A stretch of 64,000 nucleotides of DNA. It comes from Lactiplantibacillus pentosus. Its GTDB lineage: Bacteria > Bacillota > Bacilli > Lactobacillales > Lactobacillaceae. Both the position numbers and the translations under genes were made by a program. Below, in pieces: positions 57,414 through 64,000 of the stretch. Each line of letters begins with the position of its first letter. The first letter of the stretch is position 1. A model generated the notes under the pieces. That model did no database searches. It was not told where the DNA came from and was given only the letters and a program-made list of their open reading frames with translations. Where the stretch lies: assembly GCF_003641185.1 (NCBI RefSeq), contig NZ_CP032757.1, positions 2,046,001 through 2,110,000 on the forward strand. Reading direction: 5' to 3'.

Positions 57414-58412
57414 TTAGTCAAACTTAACTTGCGTGTCAGCTTTACCAGTTTCGATGAATTGCTTGTTGCTGTTCATTGAAACGTGCACCATGTTGTGAAC
57501 GGCAGTTTCAGTGTAGAAAGCCGTATGTGGTGTAATCAAAACGTTGTCACGGTTGAACAAGTTCATGAAGACCTTGTCATCAATCGTTTGACCTTCAAGA
57601 TCCTTGTTGAAGATCTTAGTTTCGTATTCGTAGGTATCGAGGGCAGCACCGGCAACTTTGCCACTGTCCAAGGCTTTGATCAAGTCTTCTGAGTCGATGA
57701 GTGTCCCACGAGCGAAGTTTAAGATGTAGGCGCCATCTTTCATCTTGCTGAAGGCATCCGCATTTAACATGTGGTAGTTATCCTTCAATGCAGGAACGTG
57801 TAACGTGATAACATCAGCTTGGGCGTATAATTCGTCCAAAGTATCAACGTACATACCTTCTTTTTCAAGTTCAGCATTCCGGTAAACATCGTAACCGATA
57901 ACCTTAGCACCGAAACCTTTGAAGATATCAATGGCTGCGCGACCGATACGGCCAGTACCAATAACACCAACAGTCATCGTGTTTAATTCTTTAGCGATGT
58001 CTGGAGCCCAACGGAAGTCTTGCTTAGCTAACTTCTTGTTGAACATTGGGGTTTGACGTAATAATTGCATCAATTGCGTTACTGATAATTCAGCAATCGC
58101 ATTTGGTGAGTATGCAGGTACGTTAGAAATGTTTAAGCCACGTGCTTTAACAGTAGGAACGTCCAAGTTATCAACACCAACGTTACGAAGAGAGATGTTC
58201 TTAACCCCTTCGTCGGCTAACTTGTTTAATACTTCAGCAGTATAGTCCTTTTGTTGGTATACATCGGCACCGTCGAAACCTTTAGCTAAGTCAACGTTGT
58301 CTTCAGTAAGTAATTCTGGAACTAATTTTACTTCAACATCTGGGTTTTCTTTCATCCAAGTATCGAAGAATGGACGTTCGTCATCACGTACAGCATATGC
58401 AATAATTTTCAT
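57414..58412 (-). CDS. ldhD: D-lactate dehydrogenase
   Basis: A 332-residue NAD-dependent 2-hydroxyacid dehydrogenase reducing pyruvate to D-lactate, one of the two main fermentation end reactions. NAD-binding motif GVIGTGRIGRAAID near residue 151; catalytic Arg in LNFARGTLID, Glu in ALDTYEYETK, and His in ITPHTAFYTE near 294. AGGAGG precedes the ATG at 58412. Monocistronic, with promoter and terminator. Confidence 0.97.
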   Translation of the reverse strand: MKIIAYAVRDDERPFFDTWMKENPDVEVKLVPELLTEDNVDLAKGFDGADVYQQKDYTAEVLNKLADEGVKNISLRNVGVDNLDVPTVKARGLNISNVPAYSPNAIAELSVTQLMQLLRQTPMFNKKLAKQDFRWAPDIAKELNTMTVGVIGTGRIGRAAIDIFKGFGAKVIGYDVYRNAELEKEGMYVDTLDELYAQADVITLHVPALKDNYHMLNADAFSKMKDGAYILNFARGTLIDSEDLIKALDSGKVAGAALDTYEYETKIFNKDLEGQTIDDKVFMNLFNRDNVLITPHTAFYTETAVHNMVHVSMNSNKQFIETGKADTQVKFD

Positions 58413-58447
58413 TACAAAAATTCCTCCTATATATTGATACATTAAAC

Positions 58448-58456
58448 ATTATAACA
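58448..58456 (-). promoter_or_regulatory. ldhD extended -10 promoter
   Basis: Minus strand TGTTATAAT, a perfect extended -10; no good -35 is visible. It is about 36 bases before the start codon. Confidence 0.7.
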
Positions 58457-58496
58457 GTAAATGCCAGAAATAAAATCATAAATTGTGAAAACTTTG

Positions 58497-59042
58497 CTAA
58501 ATTTTTACATCGTGTGCTGACAAGTATTTTAGCTTGGCAGCTCTCGATTGATGTTTGAAGGCATATTCGGCCTTTAAGGCACTTGATTTATCATTGAAAG
58601 TTTCATGGTAGATCATTTTAACGGGCCGTCGTGATTTGACCCGCGTATACTTGGCACCCTTCCCGGCATTGTGGGTTGCTAGCCGCCGTTCCAGATTGTC
58701 TGTAAAGCCGCCATAGAGGGTCGCGTCAGCACAGAGTAGCACGTAAAAGTAATACTGCTTGACAGTCACTTGGTCAGCAGGATGTGTATCAGCAGGCTGT
58801 TCGGCCATTGACTCTGTGGAAGATTGTGAATCGACTGTCGCCGCGTTGGCCTTCAGCTTTTTTTGTTTCGACTTTGGCTTTACCGGCTTCAATTTTTGGG
58901 ACTTCGACTTTGGTTGTGTCGACTGCGACTTTTTTGACCGCGGCTTTAGTGAGACCTGCTTACCTTTCGTCCGTCGCTTAGAAGCCGTAGTAGCTGGCGT
59001 CGCTGGTTCAGATTCAACTGGTTTATGCTTTTGTTTCGCCAT
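58497..59042 (-). CDS. GIY-YIG nuclease-domain protein with Lys-rich tail
   Basis: A 181-residue protein. The last 85 residues are a GIY-YIG domain of the small UPF0213/YhbQ type ([32 protein letters not shown]), with Tyr and Arg of the active site present. The first 95 residues are an unusual Lys/Ser/Pro/Gln-rich, strongly basic and repetitive extension, likely disordered and nucleic-acid binding. It overlaps the methyltransferase gene by 20 bases with AGAGGTG upstream; the pair trmN6-like/GIY-YIG is common in Firmicutes. Confidence 0.85.
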   Translation of the reverse strand: MAKQKHKPVESEPATPATTASKRRTKGKQVSLKPRSKKSQSTQPKSKSQKLKPVKPKSKQKKLKANAATVDSQSSTESMAEQPADTHPADQVTVKQYYFYVLLCADATLYGGFTDNLERRLATHNAGKGAKYTRVKSRRPVKMIYHETFNDKSSALKAEYAFKHQSRAAKLKYLSAHDVKI

Positions 59043-59784
59043 AAAGTAACGTGTGCACCTCTTTTCCATAGGTGCCATCGGCGTGGTAAACGACTAACGG
59101 CGGTAAAATTCGAACCCCGTTTGGTTTGCCGTCCTTGATCATTTCGATCAGGACCATGTTCGCTTCCCGGTCAGCCTTGGGATGCACGAATCGCAGCCGT
59201 TTTGGTGCTAAACGGTGAGCCTGCATTAAGGTGAATAATTCATCTAGACGTTCTGGACGATGAACAAAGTAGGCTTTGCCATTCATTTTAAGTAAATCAC
59301 TTGTCACAGCTAAAATCTGATCCAAGTTGGCCGAAAGTTCATGGCGCGCGATGGCCAGGTGCGGATTGGGATTTTTGACGCTCTGTGGCTGGTCCTTAAA
59401 ATAAGGTGGATTACACAGCACCGTATCCACGAAATCTTTGGGTAGTTGCTGGGTAATTTTTAATAAGTCTTCATTAAGTACCGTCATCTGCGCCGTCAAA
59501 TCATTCAAAATAACGCTCCGTTCAGCCATATCCGCAAGGCGCGGCTGGATTTCAACAGCGGTGATGTGGCCGTGCGTCTTGGCACTGACAAATAACCCAA
59601 CGGCACCATTGCCAGCACACAGGTCGACGATCTGACTCTTGGCCCCCTTCGCAACCTGGGCGAAGTCCCCCAATAAGACCGCGTCCAATGAGAACGCAAA
59701 GACTTGGGAACTCTGAATAATTTGAACTTGTTTACTATATAGTTGGTCAATCCGCTCATCGGCGTGTAACGTGACATCTGCCAT
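59023..59784 (-). CDS. tRNA1(Val) adenine-N6-methyltransferase-like protein
   Basis: A 253-residue class I methyltransferase. Motif I is [13 protein letters not shown] near residue 48, and the N6-adenine/amide signature is CNPPYF near residue 125, as in the YfiC/TrmN6 family that modifies A37 of tRNA-Val. AGAGGTGG precedes the ATG at 59784; a longer frame upstream is rejected. Translationally linked to the GIY-YIG gene. Confidence 0.87.
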   Translation of the reverse strand: MADVTLHADERIDQLYSKQVQIIQSSQVFAFSLDAVLLGDFAQVAKGAKSQIVDLCAGNGAVGLFVSAKTHGHITAVEIQPRLADMAERSVILNDLTAQMTVLNEDLLKITQQLPKDFVDTVLCNPPYFKDQPQSVKNPNPHLAIARHELSANLDQILAVTSDLLKMNGKAYFVHRPERLDELFTLMQAHRLAPKRLRFVHPKADREANMVLIEMIKDGKPNGVRILPPLVVYHADGTYGKEVHTLLYGETKA

Positions 59785-59895
59785 GTTCGGCCACCTCTCT
59801 TCTGAATTCACTGCAACGTTATCATACAATTAACTTGCAGAATTTATCAAATTTCGTCATACTGTGAGCAGTTAGTAATTGAAAGGAAGATCGTC

Positions 59896-60525
59896 ATGTT
59901 TTATTCATTCATGCGCGGGCTCGTCCGGCTCATCATCACGGCAATCAATGGTCGCCCCCGTTATCAAGGACGCGAAAACCTTCCCGAAGGCGCTTATATC
60001 CTGGTTGGACCGCACCGTACTTGGTTCGATCCGCTGTACTACGCCCTCGCCGGCAGTCCAATGAAATTCAGTTTTATGGCTAAGGAAGAATTATTTAAAA
60101 ATCCGGTCTTGCGGTTCATCCTGGTTCATGCCAATGCGTTTCCAGTCAACCGGAAACACCCCGGTCCGTCCGCCATCAAGACGCCCGTCAAATTTTTGCG
60201 AAGCGGCAAATTATCACTGATTATGTACCCTTCAGGAACGCGCCACTCGCAAGAATTAAAAGGCGGTGCGACCGTGATTGCCAAGATGGCGGGTGTCCCA
60301 CTCGTTCCAACGGTGTATCAAGGCCCATTGACGTTCAAACAACTGTTTAGTCGCCAGCAAGTCACCGTACGCTTCGGCGAACCAATTTACGTTGACCGCA
60401 AGCTCAAACTCGATGATGCCGGTCAAAAACAAATTGAAACACAAATGTTAACGGCGTTTGATGACTTGGATCGGCAAATTGATCCATCCTTCAAATACGT
60501 TGATCCTGCTAGTACCAAGAAATAG
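59896..60525 (+). CDS. plsC: 1-acyl-sn-glycerol-3-phosphate acyltransferase
   Basis: A 209-residue lysophosphatidic acid acyltransferase making phosphatidic acid, the substrate of CdsA encoded in this window. HRTWFDPLYY near residue 40 is the His-x4-Asp catalytic motif and YPSGTRH near 113 the glycerol-phosphate-binding motif (usually EGTRS, so slightly altered). A hydrophobic N-terminus suggests membrane association. GAAAGGAAG precedes the ATG. It is divergent from the methyltransferase gene. Confidence 0.92.
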   Translation: MFYSFMRGLVRLIITAINGRPRYQGRENLPEGAYILVGPHRTWFDPLYYALAGSPMKFSFMAKEELFKNPVLRFILVHANAFPVNRKHPGPSAIKTPVKFLRSGKLSLIMYPSGTRHSQELKGGATVIAKMAGVPLVPTVYQGPLTFKQLFSRQQVTVRFGEPIYVDRKLKLDDAGQKQIETQMLTAFDDLDRQIDPSFKYVDPASTKK

Positions 60526-60536
60526 GTCTAGCCATC

Positions 60537-60576
60537 AAAAAAGTGTCGGTTGCAACTTGCGACCGGCACTTTTTTG
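60537..60576. terminator. Bidirectional terminator between plsC and the yneF-like gene
   Basis: AAAAAAGTGTCGGT (60537-60550) and ACCGGCACTTTTTT (60562-60575) pair over 14 positions with one wobble. Confidence 0.9.
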
Positions 60577-60581
60577 AATGC

Positions 60582-60818
60582 TTACTTTTTATCGTTTTTA
60601 GATGCAGCCTTCATCGAGTTCAACATCTGATGAAGCTTCTTTTCGGATGGGCGCTGACCCATTTGCATCATCATGCTCCGAAGCATTTCTTCGCTAATCG
60701 GCGGGTTTTGCTTCAAGTAGTTTTGCATATAGTGTCGCGCACCAAAGAAACCACCGGTTAAACCGACCAATACACCGATCACGACGATTAAAATCCAAAT
60801 TCCAGTAGACACAGTCAT
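60582..60818 (-). CDS. YneF-family membrane protein (UPF0154)
   Basis: A 78-residue protein with one N-terminal membrane helix (residues about 6-26, ending FFGARHYM) and a charged cytosolic helix with NPPISEEMLRSMMMQMGQRPS, the family signature. Function unknown. A GTG six bases after the ATG is better spaced from GGGAGGGG and may be the true start. In Firmicutes the gene lies near lexA and ynzC, as here. Confidence 0.9.
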   Translation of the reverse strand: MTVSTGIWILIVVIGVLVGLTGGFFGARHYMQNYLKQNPPISEEMLRSMMMQMGQRPSEKKLHQMLNSMKAASKNDKK

Positions 60819-60915
60819 TCCCCTCCCTTATTACAGTCTTCATTAAACTAGTCTACACAAATTAATAATAAAAGAAAAGGAAAATTTGTCAGTTGGCAAA
60901 TTTTCCTGAAATCGG

Positions 60916-61155
60916 TTAATCATCCCGGAGACCGCGATCACGTTGAACCTGGCGGACCTTTTCTGGGGTAACTTCCTTACCGTCCTTATCATAGACCTGA
61001 AGCATTTCGACTTGTTGCCGAAACCCAGCCCGGAATTCTTTTAAATATTTTTCGCGTAACTCTTGTCGTTCCGCTTCTTCTAACTCGGTGAGCCCTTCAG
61101 CTTTCGCCTTATGAGCCAACTCATTGATCCGAGCGATTAATTCTTTTGAAATCAA
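60916..61155 (-). CDS. YnzC-family protein (DUF896)
   Basis: A 79-residue two-helix protein: ARINELAHKAKAEGLTELE at the start and EVTPEKVRQVQRDRGLRDD at the end are the family signatures. In Bacillus the homologue belongs to the SOS-controlled yneA operon, divergent from lexA, and the same divergence is seen here. The start is a TTG with GGGAG 8 bases upstream; longer in-frame ATG starts lack a site. The cell-division inhibitor YneA is not present between them. Confidence 0.9.
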   Translation of the reverse strand: MISKELIARINELAHKAKAEGLTELEEAERQELREKYLKEFRAGFRQQVEMLQVYDKDGKEVTPEKVRQVQRDRGLRDD

Positions 61156-61226
61156 AGCAGCAGCTCCCTTCATCAAAGCAATATACACGAAAATGGACAC
61201 TAAATCAATTAATTGTGTTTGTCAAC

Positions 61227-61240
61227 CGAACATTTGTTTG
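61227..61240. promoter_or_regulatory. LexA (SOS) box
   Basis: CGAACATTTGTTTG matches the Gram-positive SOS box CGAAC-N4-GTTCG with one change. It overlaps the lexA -35 and sits 72 bases before the divergent ynzC-like gene, so it can control both. Confidence 0.88.
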
Positions 61241-61266
61241 AAAGCTGGCAAACGCTATGCTACAAT
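61238..61266 (+). promoter_or_regulatory. lexA promoter
   Basis: TTGAAA (61238-61243), 17-base spacer, TACAAT (61261-61266). Confidence 0.8.
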
Positions 61267-61304
61267 TGGTTTAACCATTAATGACAAAAAAATGAGGTGC
61301 CAAG

Positions 61305-61937
61305 ATGAGTAAAACATCGGAAAGCAAACAAATGGCCGTTCTCCGTTTTATTTATGAACGCGTCAATGAAAAAGGATATCCGCCAACCGTACGTGAAATT
61401 GGCGAAGCCGTTGACTTATCTTCGACTTCCACCGTTCACGGACATATTTCACGGCTTGAAAAGAAAGGGTTAATTCAAAAGGACCCGACTAAGCCGCGAG
61501 CAATCGAAGTCACGCCTGCTGGTTTTGAAGCGCTCGGGGTCGAAACAACGCCCCACCAGATTCCAGTGCTTGGAACCGTTACAGCCGGCCAGCCAATTCT
61601 CGCAGTCCAAGAAGCAACCGACTATTTTCCAATTCCAAAAGAACTCGAATCATTCGGCGGCGACTTGTTCATGCTGACGATTCGCGGTGAAAGTATGATC
61701 AACATTGGCATCATGAACGGTGACCAAGTCATCGTTCGCCGTCAAAGTTCGGCTGACAATGGCGACATCATCATTGCGATGACCGACGAGAACGAAGCCA
61801 CTTGCAAGCGATTCTTCAAAGAAGCGGACCATTACCGCCTACAACCAGAAAATGATACGATGGCGCCAATTATTTTAAATAACGTCTCCGTATTAGGTAA
61901 AGTTGTGGGACTCTACCGCGATATGCTCTATCAATAA
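61305..61937 (+). CDS. lexA: SOS response repressor and self-cleaving protease LexA
   Basis: A 210-residue repressor. The winged helix-turn-helix ([20 protein letters not shown], residues about 26-45) binds SOS boxes. The cleavage site is Ala94-Gly95 in VTAGQP and the catalytic pair is Ser130 (RGESM) and Lys168, all in the expected places. RecA filaments trigger self-cleavage. GAGGTG precedes the ATG. Its own promoter carries a LexA box. Confidence 0.98.
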   Translation: MSKTSESKQMAVLRFIYERVNEKGYPPTVREIGEAVDLSSTSTVHGHISRLEKKGLIQKDPTKPRAIEVTPAGFEALGVETTPHQIPVLGTVTAGQPILAVQEATDYFPIPKELESFGGDLFMLTIRGESMINIGIMNGDQVIVRRQSSADNGDIIIAMTDENEATCKRFFKEADHYRLQPENDTMAPIILNNVSVLGKVVGLYRDMLYQ

Positions 61938-61947
61938 ACACTAATTT

Positions 61948-61977
61948 AAGGTGGCCTTGTGCCATCTTTTTTATTTT
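61948..61977 (+). terminator. lexA terminator
   Basis: AAGGTGGC and GCCATCTT pair (one wobble) around CTTGT, then TTTTT. 61980-62160 shows no feature I recognise. Confidence 0.8.
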
Positions 61978-62171
61978 TCAGTCAGACAATCACCACTTCG
62001 GAGACGTTTAATTGTAGGTCGTGCCAATTAATCTGTCGGTGCGGCCGATTCCGCTTTCCGGCCCCGCTACAAACCAGTTCAAGTCATGGGTCATGTGATG
62101 ATTTTGGCATTGCACTGGCTGCCAAAGATAAAATATTTGAATTCCACCGGAACTGGCCGATAGTTCAATGG

Positions 62172-62177
62172 TATAAT
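62172..62177 (+). promoter_or_regulatory. Probable -10 box of the following gene
   Basis: TATAAT 35 bases before the start codon at 62212; the -35 is poor. Confidence 0.4.
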
Positions 62178-62211
62178 GATTATACTATTTCAAACATTGG
62201 GAGTTGGTTAC

Positions 62212-62844
62212 ATGTTGTTCCTAGCCATTATGGGCTTGATTGTTTTTCTATTAGCATTATTTTCCGTGATTTACGCACGGCAAACCGGTGGTGGTTGGAA
62301 GTTTCTGACAGTCGTAACGGTTCTGAGCGCGGTGGTCACCATCTATGCGGTGATCAAATTGCCATACTGGCCTTATAACCAGTCACACGCCGCAGCCACC
62401 AGCCAAACTGCTTCGAGTTCGACAAGCAGTTCCAGCACGAGTAAGTCTAAAACGACGAGTTTAAGTTCCTCACAAGTTGTCTTTAATGAAGGTAGCGCCA
62501 AGCGTGAGGCTGCGACGACTAAGTTGAACGAAGAAAATATTCTCAAACAGTTGCAGGAAAATTACAAGTCAATTGGTACCGTCGCCTTCACGAAAGCCAC
62601 TAAGACATATACGATTACTCCAACTGGTAAAAAATACGTCAAATCGTTAAAAACGATCAAATCGTATCCTGATGAAAACCAGAAGGCCATCACGACAATC
62701 ACTTCCAATTTCAAGTCCCTATCCAAGTCGCTTAAAAAGAATTTAGCTGCTGGCTATACGATTCAACTTTTGCAACCTGATACGACAGATAAGACCTTGT
62801 TGAGTGTCAAAGATGGTGTCATTACCGCCAATAATTTCAAATAA
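62212..62844 (+). CDS. Membrane-anchored protein with Ser-rich linker, unknown function
   Basis: A 210-residue protein that I do not recognise. Two membrane helices (residues about 2-22 and 31-50) form a hairpin, followed by a Ser/Thr linker (about 58-85) and a C-terminal domain of about 125 residues rich in Lys and Thr, probably outside the cell. That domain has alternating strands and helices but no catalytic motif. GGGAG lies 8 bases before the ATG at 62212; an earlier in-frame ATG is rejected. Confidence 0.75.
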   Translation: MLFLAIMGLIVFLLALFSVIYARQTGGGWKFLTVVTVLSAVVTIYAVIKLPYWPYNQSHAAATSQTASSSTSSSSTSKSKTTSLSSSQVVFNEGSAKREAATTKLNEENILKQLQENYKSIGTVAFTKATKTYTITPTGKKYVKSLKTIKSYPDENQKAITTITSNFKSLSKSLKKNLAAGYTIQLLQPDTTDKTLLSVKDGVITANNFK

Positions 62845-62846
62845 CA

Positions 62847-62892
62847 AAAAGCACTTGTCCTAGCCATCTTGCTAGTAACAAGTGTTTTTTGT
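62847..62892. terminator. Bidirectional terminator between convergent genes
   Basis: AAAAAGCACTTGT and ACAAGTGTTTTTT pair around an inner CTAGC/GCTAG stem. Confidence 0.85.
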
Positions 62893-64000
62893 TAGACCTC
62901 ACGATCCAAATATTGGCGTTGCTCATCCTGCTGACCAGTCAAGACGAATCGATGGGGATCATCGGCCACATCAATGGTCTGGTCATCCGCGCGCCAAGCC
63001 AACTGTCCGTTGAACAGCTTTTCGTACTCGGACACGCTCACCCGTTGCCGGCGTGCTAACCGTTGTGGTAATCCAACATCCAAGCCGGCTTCGTAATCTG
63101 GTTGCAACTCACCCATAAAGAATTCGCCTTCAGCTCCGGAACCATAACTGAATAAGCCTAAGCGGTCACCGGCCTTTAATTTGTCGTCGGTCACCAATTG
63201 TGACAACAAACTCAAATACAGTGAGCCGGTGTATAAGTTACCCACCTGTCGATTTAGTTGCCGAGCGTGCTCGAAATGGGCGAGCCAACTCGCTTGTTGG
63301 GCATCATCTACTAATGGCAAGGCGCTTCGAAGTGCTTTAAGTCCCATCTTTGTATATGGCAAATGAAAGACGAGCGCCGTTAAATCTTCTGGCTGCATCC
63401 CCGTTTTCTGCAAGTACCCCTTGAAGACATCTTGAAAATAATCAATATAGATGTTTGATGAGTATTTGCCGTCCACCAAGGCAGTTGTATGATACAATGG
63501 TCGCCAAAAATCCATGACATCTTCACTCAGCACACATGATTCGGTCCCCAGTGCCAAAATTTGGGGATCAGTACTGACTAACATGGCGACCGCACCGCCG
63601 CCCTGAGTGGGTTCGCCAGGTGTGTTGAGTCCGTAGCGTGCAATGTCGCTACCAATAACGAGTGCTTTCTTATCAGGATGAACGCGGACGTGTTCTTGCG
63701 CCAATTGCAATCCTGCCGTAGCCGCATAACAGGCTTCCTTCATTTCAATCGTGCGTACCCGGCGATTCAATCCTAAGAGTCGAGCCACATAGATGGCACT
63801 GGCCTTTGAGTTATCAATGCCTGACTCCGTTCCAACGATCAGCAAGTCGATTGCTTCAATGTCAGCGGCTGTTAACATCGGGGCTGCAGCGTTTGCGGCT
63901 AAGGTCACCGTATCCTGACTCGGTGGGATGACCGCCATCCGTGACTGACCAATTCCAATCAAATATTTGTCAGGTTCTTCCTGACGTGCCGTTGCCAATT
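62892..64000 (-). CDS. mvaS: Hydroxymethylglutaryl-CoA synthase (5' end outside window)
   Basis: 369 visible codons of the thiolase-fold enzyme that condenses acetyl-CoA and acetoacetyl-CoA to HMG-CoA, the first committed step of the mevalonate route to isoprenoids (including the UppS substrate). The reading frame is open to the window edge and begins with ATARQEEPDKYLIGIGQ, which in the family lies about 20-25 residues after the start, so the N-terminus is missing. The catalytic Cys is in EMKEACYAAT; the catalytic His is in VFHLPYTKMG. Confidence 0.93.
   Translation of the reverse strand, partial: LATARQEEPDKYLIGIGQSRMAVIPPSQDTVTLAANAAAPMLTAADIEAIDLLIVGTESGIDNSKASAIYVARLLGLNRRVRTIEMKEACYAATAGLQLAQEHVRVHPDKKALVIGSDIARYGLNTPGEPTQGGGAVAMLVSTDPQILALGTESCVLSEDVMDFWRPLYHTTALVDGKYSSNIYIDYFQDVFKGYLQKTGMQPEDLTALVFHLPYTKMGLKALRSALPLVDDAQQASWLAHFEHARQLNRQVGNLYTGSLYLSLLSQLVTDDKLKAGDRLGLFSYGSGAEGEFFMGELQPDYEAGLDVGLPQRLARRQRVSVSEYEKLFNGQLAWRADDQTIDVADDPHRFVLTGQQDEQRQYLDREV

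Overview
The window looks like a core chromosomal segment of a lactobacillus, most probably Lactiplantibacillus plantarum or a very close relative. This rests on gene content and order read by eye (pbpX2/dltE-dltXABCD, hrcA-grpE-dnaK-dnaJ with CIRCE boxes, rimP-nusA-ylxRQ-infB-rbfA, lexA divergent from a ynzC-like gene, D-lactate dehydrogenase, mevalonate pathway mvaS) and was not confirmed by any search. Almost everything is on the minus strand. No tRNA, rRNA, CRISPR array, transposase or prophage gene was seen.

Layout. 1-214: right end of a dispersed repeat, cut by the window edge. 235-8791: fructosamine-kinase-like gene, HAD phosphatase, dtd, rel, a membrane protein, rsmE, prmA, a 3-methyladenine glycosylase and two small orphans. 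9139-10450: an Ltp-domain lipoprotein and a small orphan. 10837-12672: lepA. 12954-18647: the teichoic acid D-alanylation operon. 19066-23894: the HrcA heat-shock operon. 24315-26963: truB-ribF-aldB. 28280-34616: an aromatic amino acid operon (MFS/chorismate mutase fusion, aroC, a short prephenate-dehydratase-like gene, aroA, tyrA, aroK) behind a leader-peptide attenuator. 35546-40923: the nusA/infB operon. 41438-45751: polC. 46126-50768: uppS-cdsA-rseP-proS. 50888-54160: rpsB, tsf, pyrH, frr. 54384-57413: a HAD hydrolase, gene relics, a possible small RNA or type I toxin relic and another repeat copy. 57414-64000: ldhD, a GIY-YIG protein, trmN6-like methyltransferase, plsC, yneF-like, ynzC-like, lexA, a membrane protein and mvaS (cut by the edge).

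Two things stand out. First, five non-coding tracts (A 1-214, B 27299-28262, C 34721-35483, D 41219-41406, E 56295-56990) are copies or fragments of one element. Its arms are imperfect inverted repeats of each other, it is packed with local hairpins, and the best-preserved copy (E) has 17-bp perfect terminal inverted repeats. A major hairpin is kept by compensating base changes between copies B and C, which suggests that structure is selected. Second, the aromatic operon starts with a 17-codon leader peptide carrying 4 Tyr and 3 Phe, followed by mutually exclusive hairpins and an intrinsic terminator: a classical attenuator in a Gram-positive lineage where T-boxes would be the usual expectation.

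How genes work together: the dlt genes load D-Ala on lipoteichoic acid and the first gene is an esterase-like protein that probably removes it; hrcA represses its own operon through two CIRCE sites; LexA probably controls both itself and the divergent ynzC-like gene from one box; transcription/translation factors (nusA, infB, rbfA, rpsB, tsf, frr, lepA, rel, dtd, proS) dominate the rest.
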